Positions 56,421 to 64,000 of a stretch of DNA of 64,000 bases are shown one piece after another. A program made the position numbers and the translations under genes. The DNA lies in assembly GCA_028641055.1 (NCBI GenBank), contig CM054061.1:33537877-33601876 (forward strand), written 5' to 3'. The DNA is from Alopecurus myosuroides. Its lineage: Eukaryota; Streptophyta; Magnoliopsida; Poales; Poaceae. The notes beneath the pieces were generated by a model. The model searched no databases and was not told the DNA's origin. It saw nothing but the letters and a program-made list of their open reading frames with translations. Within the stretch, counting starts at the first letter, position 1; each line of letters starts with the position of its first letter.

Positions 56421-56763
56421 ATGAAGCTTGTCAGGTTGCACAAAAGAAAGACACATGACCAAGTCAATCTGATCAAATCCTCGGGCTATAGAGGACTTGT
56501 GGAAATCAAGTTCCAAACTACCGCCAGACCTATGCAAGTTTTTGATAAAAAGTTTTTTCGGAGAGAGGATCAATCGATGTCACAGAAACAACTGTGCAGG
56601 AGGTAATGGGAGTTCCACAGGGTGAATTGGATGTCCGCTATGAGATGGATGCAGATACTACATCCTTCATGAACCAGCAAACATGCAATACATGCAAGTT
56701 GCAGCCGAAAATAGCTTTGTTAGAGAAGAAACTAGCAGCCATGAGGACAACTGACCGCACATA
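56421..56763 (+). pseudogene. Plant-mobile-domain-like gene fragment, unit 2, frameshifted
   Basis: Copy of 45873-46243. Compared with unit 1 it has lost 2 bp in the segment coding MEIKCSKL and about 29 bp before the segment coding SERGSIDV, so the frame is broken. Confidence 0.5.
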
Positions 56764-56784
56764 GTGACCTCACCGTGTGGCGCT

Positions 56785-57955
56785 GCCATGCCATTCTGAA
56801 AGTGTCCAACCTCGTCGACCATATATTGATCGAGCTTCCTTTGCCCCTGTTTCTTGATACCTTGTTTTAGTGCTTCACGACCATAGCACACCAATTTTGA
56901 GAGCCGTTCTTCTTTTTTACCGCCGCCAGAAAATTCCCATTGTGGAAATATTTTCCTTTTAGAATTTTACTACATAAGGTGGAAGGGTTTGTGAGAAGCC
57001 TCTAGCCTTGTTTCGCTAGTATCGCCTGGATGAATTTCTGGAGATCTCTAAATCCAAGTCCTCCAAGAGTTTTTGGGATGGACACTTCAGAACATTTCCG
57101 CCAATAGATCTTGTTATTCTGTTCATCTCCACCCCAGCAATATCGAGAAATATAACCGGTAATCTTCTTACATGTGTTGGCTGAAAGCTTGAAGAAGCTC
57201 ACGGAATAGGTTGGTATAGCTTGCGCCACCGCTTTAAACATAACTTCTGAACCTGCACCACTGAGTTTCTTGGCAATTCCTTCATTAAACAACTTCTTCT
57301 CCTTTAAAACAATGTGTTCAAAAGCTGAGTTACTTGACCTTCCCACATCTGTTGGCAATCCGAGATTTTTCTCCATCATAGCCTCTCTTTTGATTCTCAA
57401 TACATTATGCATTACTTTCTTGACCGAGGTGTCAATAGTGGATTTATCTTTATTCGCCATTTGACTCGAACCTCTCTCGTATTTATCTAAATATCATTCG
57501 GCCGGTTGGCAGCCCCTCCGCTCATTTGTGAGAATATAAAACAATATCAGCAATCATTAAATAAGATAGCCATGGCAGTAATTTCATATTCGGATTCCTC
57601 TACAAACAAATTGGGGGGCACTTCCTTTCAACATACAACTCAACCCTCAAAGCATAATAGGAATAAATATGGAAAAATCGGGTCACCTTGCCTAATACCC
57701 CGAGTGGGTTTGAAAGGCGCCGAGAACTGTCCATTAACTCTAACAGTGACTGAAACTGTTTCCACACAGGGGATGACCCGATCGATCCACCATTGGTCGA
57801 AACCAAATTTCTTCATTAATGCACGGAGGTATCTCCACTCGACATGGTGATATGCCTTTGCAATGTCTTGTATTCCATGGGGGTCAAAGGCCACAATATA
57901 TAGTTCATGTGCATGTGACAATACGCATGAAACCCCCTGTCTAATAGGAAAAAAA
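56785..57955 (-). pseudogene. LINE reverse-transcriptase fragment, unit 2
   Basis: Copy of 46255-47450. 57921-57640 reads AYHHVEWRYLRALMKKFGFD and RGIRQGDP, a clear RT block; 57460-57002 continues with FKAVAQAIPTYSVSFFKLS and SIPKTLGGLGFRDLQKFI. Truncated at both ends. Confidence 0.82.
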
Positions 57956-58714
57956 ATATAATATACAATTATCTCTCTAACACCCCCTCCCTCAGCCCAA
58001 ACTCATGGTGGATCCACAACACTGAATTTGGAGAGGAAAAGGACTATGGTGTGCTCTAGTCTGGGCCTTATGGAGAAGTCCGCCAACTGTAACTCTGAAG
58101 GCACAAATTGGAGAGCAATAATTTGATCCTACACACTAGCACGGACAAAAGAAGCATCAACACCAATATGCTTGGTAAGCTCATGCTTCACAGGTTAATT
58201 AATGTGCAATATTGATAGCACATGTCCTATTAGACAATAGAGTCGTGGGTGTCGTAACGAAGGCACCAAAATCTGCAAGTAACCACCGTATCCAAGTCAT
58301 CCCAGTAGTCAAAAGAGCTATGGCTCGCAGCACAGCCTCTGCACTCGAACTGGAAACTGCAGTCTGCTTCTTTGTCTTCTAGGCAATGAGAGAACCATAA
58401 AAAAAAACAAAGTAAGAAGAAAGTGAACGGCGATCCAAAGGATCACCAGCCCACGTAGCATCGGGGTAGGATTAGAGCTGTAACAAGCTGAAATGAGGAA
58501 AGAACGGATAAAGAGAGATCGTTCCACGAAAATAGCGTAGAAAGCGAGGAAGGTGACTATAGTGAACCGAAGTGGGAGCAAAAACAAACCGACTTAGAAT
58601 ATGAACAGAATCTGAAATATCAGCGCGATTAACAACAAAATAGACAAGACTCCCGACAAGATGTCGATAACGAGTCGGGTTAGAGAGAGGATGCTCATCC
58701 TTAGGTTTGTCCAC
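57956..58714 (-). pseudogene. Copia remnant: RT-RNase H tail and start of 3' LTR
   Basis: Minus strand. 58714-58472 encodes the end of a Copia RT (NPTRYRHLVGSLVYFVVNRA, SAPT-like block, LRYFRGTIS). A broken RNase H region follows. 58060-57970 gives the coding tail, a polypurine tract and the LTR start TGTTAGAGAGATAATTG. The duplication breakpoint (58045-58048) falls inside it. Confidence 0.7.
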
Positions 58715-58990
58715 AAGGCTACATACCGGATTGCTACGTGGTCTCTCCTACTACCACAAGACCAACGACCTTTTATGAAAGATTGATGCAACCGTTATTG
58801 GCTGTGGTCCAAGCCATCCTCGGCTCCAATGGGTGGTAGCATGATCGAAGGATTTGGGCGACTTAGAGTGATCAATACTTGTGTTACTTTCTTCAAAGTG
58901 GCTGGCTGTAGCCATTTTGGACATGTTTTTATTCTTCCTTTTGTATTGTACTTTTATGACTATTCAAAAATTGCAATAAAATGTCGTGGC
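58715..58990 (+). pseudogene. LINE 3'-end fragment (plus strand)
   Basis: HKATYRIATWSLLLPQDQR and MQPLLAVVQAILGSNGW match the C-terminus of the LINE at 30300-30450 (RATHWIHLWSYLLPDDQR). The 3' UTR runs to about 58990. Confidence 0.65.
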
Positions 58991-59165
58991 GGCAACAAAG
59001 AAAATGTGCAAAACCGCAGAGCTGCTAGCCGGCCATCTTATACCACAATTTTTACCTTTTTCTATTTTCAATTTTCCTATTCTTTTTAACATTTTTTATC
59101 TTATTTTCAGGCCACATACTAGCAAAAGAAAGACGCTAAAGGAGAAAAGAAGAATCTGTTAGAAT

Positions 59166-59665
59166 TTTTTTTTGACGATTAAATGGCAGGAGTTCTGCCC
59201 ATGCATTATAGAAGGGGGAAATACTTACAGACCCGCGAATAGGTGGTATAGGAAAATAAAGAGAAAAAAGGTAGGTCACCCAAACTGGGGACCTAGAGTA
59301 GAGAAATTACTCCCAAAAGGCCTCGCTAATGAGGCCGAAGTCATCGTTTATCATGCTCAAAACAGCCCGAGGGTTCATCGATTTAGCTTGGAAGATACGT
59401 CTGTTCCTCTCGTTCCAAATGTGCCAGACAGCGTATGCCGCGAAGGCACACTCCTTCCGCCTGAAGTCCTTTGCTCATGTGGTGCTGATCTGTCTCCACC
59501 AGCCGCTCACCATATCGCATGAAAGGCCGATCAACTCGACCCTGGGCATGATGTGAGCAGCGAGCTGCCAGACCTCCTTGGCAAAGCCGCAGCCCAAAAC
59601 GAGATGGGCGGCCGTTTCCAGTTCCTGATCGCAGAAGGAGCAAGAGCTATCGTGAGGCCAGCCCA
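59166..59665 (-). pseudogene. LINE 3'-end fragment with zf-RVT finger (minus strand)
   Basis: The minus strand reads CSFCDQELETAAHLVLGCGF, AKEVWQLAAHI, then AVWHIWNERNRRIFQ, the usual end of a plant LINE ORF2. A T-run at 59167-59174 is the complement of its poly-A tail. The left part of the element is cut at 59665, where a CACTA end begins. Confidence 0.7.
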
Positions 59666-60434
59666 GTACTAGATATTCCCTTATAGCCGAGGGCCGAATT
59701 ACCGTCGGTTATTTTAGTTCATCGTCAGGTACACTTATATCCGATGGTTAACCGTCGGAAATCTCCTGTCGGCTATGTTTGGTCGGCCTATTCCCTTCTT
59801 TTGGGCTTTGTCCCTATATGTAACGGGCTATTCCCATTGGGCCTAGAAGCCTGATTCGGCCATACTGCTGGGCTGTCACGGCTCCACTGTTTTTTTTTTC
59901 TTTTCTTATTATTCGTTTATAACTTTTATTTTGAACTCCAATTTGAACCAAATAAATTTTATATTTTTTATAAAGATGTCCTCTATCATCATGGATTATT
60001 TAGGACTGTTTTTATTCACAAATAAAATACAAAATACCTCAAAGATTATATATTATTTATTTGATTCGTTTGAATCTTTTTCCCTATGTCAAAACATGGC
60101 CAAAATTATCGGCACTACGGTTCGTACCTAGGTGTTTAATCTAGCCAAAATCCTGGTCTGCCTCTGTTTAATCTAGCCAAAATCCTAGTATAACTCAGTT
60201 TAATCCTGGTATACCCCATTTGGCCCGAAAGCCATGAATGTTCGTAGATGATACCTCATTTCTGTGAACACTTTTTCGCGATAATTGTCGTATTCTAAGT
60301 TTATTATTTTTTATGGTTACTAGGTCACATATGATGACACATTGCTAAGGTTATCCATTTTTTTATTTTTTTTAACATGTTTTGAACCTTTTATGTCGAT
60401 TTCGGAGTACGGTCAAATCTTGGTGTATCTGTGA
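59666..60434 (+). mobile_element. CACTA 5'-end fragment, first copy
   Basis: It starts CAGTACTAGATATTCCC (CACTA with one change), followed by TATAGCCGAGGG and TACCGTCGG subterminal repeats. 60217-60345 resembles the internal repeat of the CACTA at 34609 (ttggcccgaaa.cc..gaatgttcgtag). No right end was found. Confidence 0.6.
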
Positions 60435-60800
60435 TCACTACTAGATATTCCCTTATAGCCGAGGGCCGAATTACCGTCGGTTATTTTAGTTCATCGTCGG
60501 GTACACTTATATCCGATGGTTAACCGTCGGAAATCTCCTGTCGGCTATGTTTGGTCGGCCATTAGTGTGATAGGCGACGGTACGTTCGGGTAATATATTT
60601 TCTAAGGGTAAGTACCCAATGGTGAGCCGTAGGTCATGTTTCAGTCATCAACCACCTGGCAATAATCAGCGACACTTATAGCCGATTGTTCCCCGTAGGT
60701 TATATATTTTCCAAGGGTTATTGCATCCTCTCGGTTTTTGTTGTAATCAACAACACAATTGGCCCGTCGGAGTTAATTATAACCAACTAGGTAGATTAAT
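60435..60800 (+). mobile_element. CACTA 5'-end fragment, second copy
   Basis: CACTACTAGATATTCCC repeats the first ~126 bp of the preceding fragment almost exactly (59666-59791 against 60435-60560), in the same orientation. Degenerate subterminal repeats run on to about 60800. The right end is missing. Confidence 0.6.
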
Positions 60801-61456
60801 GAATTATGGACAGTAAATAATATTTGGGCCTAAGAAACAAATTAGGCCGATTTTGTTATTGGTTTGCTTTCCCTTTATTTAGCTCATAATATTATATTTC
60901 AGCTCATGCATTTGTAAACCACTCTCGTTATATTCTCTCTTTTTTTTCTAATGTCGTGAAAGATTACACATACACAGAAATGTAGAAGGTAATAATAGCC
61001 AAATAAATACAACATTGTAGATATTTCACATATTCTAGATTCACAATGGTGCATACAAAGCAATTGATCACAGTTACAAGATCCAGTGCGTCTCCCATGG
61101 CCTTTATCTCGATCTGGCAAGGAGAACCCGTGATACACTGATCCGGCGGTAGGTGAGAAAGCCAACAGTCAAGGGTCGCCTTGGCTCCTTGGGATGGGAT
61201 ACAGATCGGTACATCCGGGACACAGAGGTGGCATCGGCAACTCCTTGTCGTTGTAGTCGCCTCCTATTTACAGAGAAACAAGAGATCCGAACCTGCCAAT
61301 ACGTGATCTTGTCATCGTGACCACTGCACGCCACGGCCATTGGCTCCAATTAGTACAAATAGGAACCTGCACAAAATTCAAAGACAATTGACTAGTAGAT
61401 TATTTAGTTGAATTGATTAGTAGTTGGGAAAATGAATCTGAGCTACGTACGTAATC
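60801..61456. other. No recognised gene
   Basis: Two minus-strand frames of 80-90 codons exist (61349-61104, 61165-60899), the second with several cysteines, but neither has a signal peptide or a known motif. A splice-like AG lies near 61367. I cannot support a gene. Confidence 0.4.
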
Positions 61457-61806
61457 CACTAGTAGAAAATAGGGCTGTAGTCCCGGTTCGCCAGGGCCTG
61501 TAGTCCCGACCCAGCAACCGGGACTAGCAATGCGCGACTAAAGGCCCCCACTATTAGTCGCGCCGATTGCGAACCGGGACTAAAAGCCCGTCCACGTGGG
61601 CGGGTGGCGGAGCCGGGGGCGGAGGATATTTAGTCCCGGTTGGCCACATGAACCGGGACTAGATTTATTTCGTAATTTTTTTAATTCATTTGGTTTCTAA
61701 TTATTTTTCACACCTTTTTTTCACTCCGTTTTTTTCCAGAATTTGTATTATTTGCTTAGTGTCTAACTACAATTATCTCTAGTCAAATTACTTACTCATG
61801 GTCAAA

Positions 61807-61890
61807 CTTCCCGCTCGGTCACCCATCCTCCCACTACTCTATCACTAGCACGCTTAACTTCCAAGTTCCATACCGTCCCGCATCCAAGTG
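61807..61890 (-). repeat. 5S rRNA-derived segment in a second CACTA family
   Basis: On the minus strand it holds GGAAGTTAAGCGTGCT and GGATGGGTGACCGAGCGGGAAG split by a changed middle, matching the A-box and C-box regions of plant 5S rRNA. It points towards the CACTA end at 61457, about 350 bp away. Confidence 0.8.
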
Positions 61891-62063
61891 TTTTGCACGC
61901 ATGTATGTGATAGTAGTATCATATCAATCTTATTAACATGTTGGTCGATGCCACATTTCTTTATTGTTTGAATTTCAAATAAATCTTTTAATAAACAAAA
62001 GTAATGATGTAATTAATAATTTTGAATAAATAAATAAACATTAACTTTTAATTTGTATTATTT

Positions 62064-62335
62064 CTAAAAATACAAATAATATATCAAAAAATTAAGAAAA
62101 ATAGAAATAATTTATTTTAAAATCTTAAAAATACAAATAATATATCAAAAAATTAAGAAAAATAGAACTAATTCATTTTAAAATCTTAAAAATACAAATA
62201 ATATATAAAAAATTAAGAACAATAATACTAATTCATTTTAAAATCTTAAAAATACAAATAATATATCAAAAAATTAAGAACAATAATACTAATTCATTTT
62301 AAAATCTTAAAAATACAAATAATATACAAATTAAG
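62064..62335 (+). repeat. 61-bp AT-rich minisatellite, about 4.4 copies
   Basis: The unit begins aaaaatacaaataatatat and ends ttcattttaaaatctt, repeated four times with small changes plus a partial fifth copy. Confidence 0.88.
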
Positions 62336-62340
62336 ATCTG

Positions 62341-63718
62341 GAGACTCTGCGTGCTCGTGCCTCCTCCTGACGGATCTGTAGTGGCGCCTTGAGGGAATCA
62401 GACAGACGGTTCAACGCCGCTGACCTGCATGAGACGTTGTGCTACAGCATGTGTACGTGTCCGCCTATGCCCCGGCCGCCAGCCTCCTGCCCCTGACGTC
62501 GCGAGGTGGTCGATACCGCGACCATCTAGAGGTTGTTTACGGGAAGGCAAACGGAAATGAGCGTAGGTAGTGGAGGCGAATAGTGGGCAGCTAGGCGGAG
62601 ATAAATATGAGCTCCGTTCTTCCGCGACGCACCCAAAATTCCCGCCGTGGGAGTTATGTAAAATTCGAACATACCCTTAGTTACTCCTCGTTATGACTAG
62701 CCTTAAACCCACCAAATTTATTGACATCCACCTGTCCTCCTCCCCACCTCAACCCAAAGCGGGCACTCTTGGTGGCGCCGGCCAAAAAAGAAATAATGGG
62801 TGCTGCTGGAGATCATATGGGTACGTTGCCAACCTGTGCCGCAGAGAGGATGTCCGATCCGACAAAATGCTACTAGTACCAGCTGCCATACCTGATCCCC
62901 ACTTCCCCAGGCCGCACGAGCCCTCAGAGGTTCCCTACTTCCCCAGGCCGCAGGCTGCATTGCATAGACCCAGATGCATGTCGTGCGCCAAGTGGTCCAG
63001 CCGTGGAGATCGATGTTGCACGTACACAGTCCCTGCTCGCACATGCCGTCTGCGGTGTGCAGGACAAGCTGTACCTACGTGGCCCGTAGATGATGTGTTT
63101 GCGCCTGCGAGTCAAAAACACTTGTGCTACGCTATGACTGCACGGTCGATCCATATATACTCCGCGGACGCTGCCCCGCAGGGGTACCCTTATTTTTCTT
63201 TTATTTTGCTTGTCTTTTTCCATTTTTGCCACTTAATAACGTTAAAATCCTCATGGGTGAAAAAATTGCACATACTCCTAAATAAATTTCCACCCTGTTC
63301 AAAAGAATATGCTCAAAGTTCCGAAAAAGTGTTCAGTGGTTTGGATAAAATATTCACAAGTTTGGAAATTGGAAAGTGTTAAAGGGTGCTGCAAAAAATC
63401 TATGTGTTCAGAAAATATTCTTACATTATTGAGCTACGTGGTGGCCCTGGTGGTGGTTCCAACCTCGTACTCTATCGATCGGCCTGCTCAGGCACCTTCG
63501 GAGCCCCATGGGTACAACGGCGACGTCCTGGCACCACTTTCTTCTCGTTTCAAAGAAAAAAAAGCACCACTTTCTTCTTGAAAGCATGTGGTCTTGGTTA
63601 GAACCGTCCCACCCTCTCCGTTTCCAAGGGCTCCTAATTGCTGCTCGTCGGTGGCACTTCAAGTATCGCCGTCTGAAGCGAAAGTCGTCCCACCCACTCT
63701 GTTTCCAAGGTCTCCTAA
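62341..63718. other. Unassigned region with a 229-codon ORF
   Basis: A plus-strand frame runs from ATG 62693 to 63382 (MTSLKPTKFIDIHLSSSPPQ at the start, several Cys in the middle). It ends in low-complexity, AT-rich sequence and shows no domain. A short direct repeat (cttccccaggccgca) occurs at 62902 and 62940. I do not treat it as a supported gene. Confidence 0.3.
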
Positions 63719-64000
63719 GGGCATCTCCAGCCGTCCCCACAGCACGCGAAATAGCGCCGATTTGCTCCAAAAGCGCCGTTTTTCTTCCAGCCGCCCCCCA
63801 GAACCCCAAATAGCGCCGTTTTGACTGAAATTAGCGCCGACGCACCCAGGCGAAACCCAGCCCGTTGGGTTCGGCTTGGGGGGGGGGGAGGCGGCGGAAG
63901 AAAAACGCACGTGGGCCAGCACTGTCGGCGAGGCAACACCATTTCCCCATCTTGACTCGCCTTTTCCTCTCGCTCGACTCGCTGTCGGCCACCACCACAC
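63719..64000. mobile_element. PIF/Harbinger-type element, left end, cut by window edge
   Basis: GGGCATCTCCAGCCGTCCCC follows TAA (63716-63718), as in the other Harbinger-type ends. Repeated aatagcgccg phrases fill 63750-63840. The right end lies outside the window. Confidence 0.65.

Larger units (their letters stand above)
47528..58048 (+). repeat. Tandem segmental duplication, unit 2
   Basis: Second copy of the unit starting at 25825. TATG is shared by the left edge (25825-25828), the junction (47528-47531) and the right edge (58045-58048). It lacks the LINE, the B3-carrying CACTA, the Harbinger-type element and the Copia of unit 1, and preserves their target sites. It has one private 501-bp duplication (49032-49530). 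Confidence 0.9.
61457..62340 (+). mobile_element. CACTA 5' end with 5S-derived segment and minisatellite
   Basis: It starts CACTAGTAGAAAATAGGG, followed by alternating TAGTCCCGGTT and AACCGGGACTA subterminal repeats (61475-61660), typical of a common Triticeae CACTA family. A 5S-like segment and an AT-rich minisatellite follow. No right end was found in the window, so the element looks truncated near 62340. Confidence 0.8.

Noticed and set aside
60899..61349. A second small cysteine-rich peptide gene
   Set aside because: No signal peptide, stops in the frame joining the Cys-rich parts, no phase-matched splice pair.
1..64000. CRISPR arrays, operons or bacterial-type signals
   Set aside because: The sequence is plant nuclear DNA; repeats seen are transposon ends, tandem repeats or the segmental duplication.

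Overview
The window is nuclear DNA of a grass, most likely a Triticeae species (wheat, Aegilops, barley or rye group). It is almost wall-to-wall nested transposable elements of grass types: Karin-like LINEs, a Copia element with a Met-tRNA primer site, CACTA elements with subterminal repeat arrays, PIF/Harbinger elements with TAA/TTA duplications, CTCCCTCCGT Stowaway MITEs, Helitrons ending in hairpin+CTAG, and a Mutator-like element (MULE). The species call is inferred from element types, not from a database search.

Layout: 1-3749 is the edge of a Gypsy-type LTR element (minus strand). 3946-11146 is a 7.2 kb MULE with ~110 bp terminal inverted repeats, a decayed transposase gene and two passenger genes (a GRF zinc-finger gene and a small unknown ORF). 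11150-20710 holds two degenerate LINEs in opposite orientation. 20839-21505 is a Harbinger-type element. A Helitron (22008-24446) is followed by the only convincing non-transposon gene, a two-exon gene for a secreted cysteine-rich peptide (25186-24683, minus). Its promoter is abutted by a second Helitron (25366-32058).

From 25825 to 58048 the sequence is a tandem segmental duplication of a ~10.5 kb unit: unit 1 is 25825-47527 and unit 2 is 47528-58048, with TATG shared at the breakpoints. Unit 1 later received four insertions, and unit 2 keeps the matching pre-insertion sequence at each host site. These are a 5'-truncated LINE (25914-30633), a CACTA element inside that LINE (25996-29677), a Harbinger-type element (32253-33303) and a Copia element (38523-43747). 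The CACTA inside the LINE carries a three-exon gene whose exons join in frame into a 278-residue double-B3-domain protein. Both units share an older CACTA (34609-37674 / 51062-53480) containing a 5S-rRNA-derived segment, two Stowaway MITEs, a fragment of a plant-mobile-domain-like gene, and a LINE fragment.

58049-64000 contains Copia and LINE remnants, two copies of one CACTA 5' end, another CACTA 5' end that also has a 5S-derived segment plus a 61-bp minisatellite, an unassigned stretch, and the left end of a Harbinger-type element cut by the window edge.

Most relevant for function are the cysteine-rich peptide gene, the apparently intact B3 gene inside a CACTA, and the recurrent capture of a 5S internal promoter by two CACTA families. 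No tRNA gene, CRISPR array or bacterial-type operon was seen.
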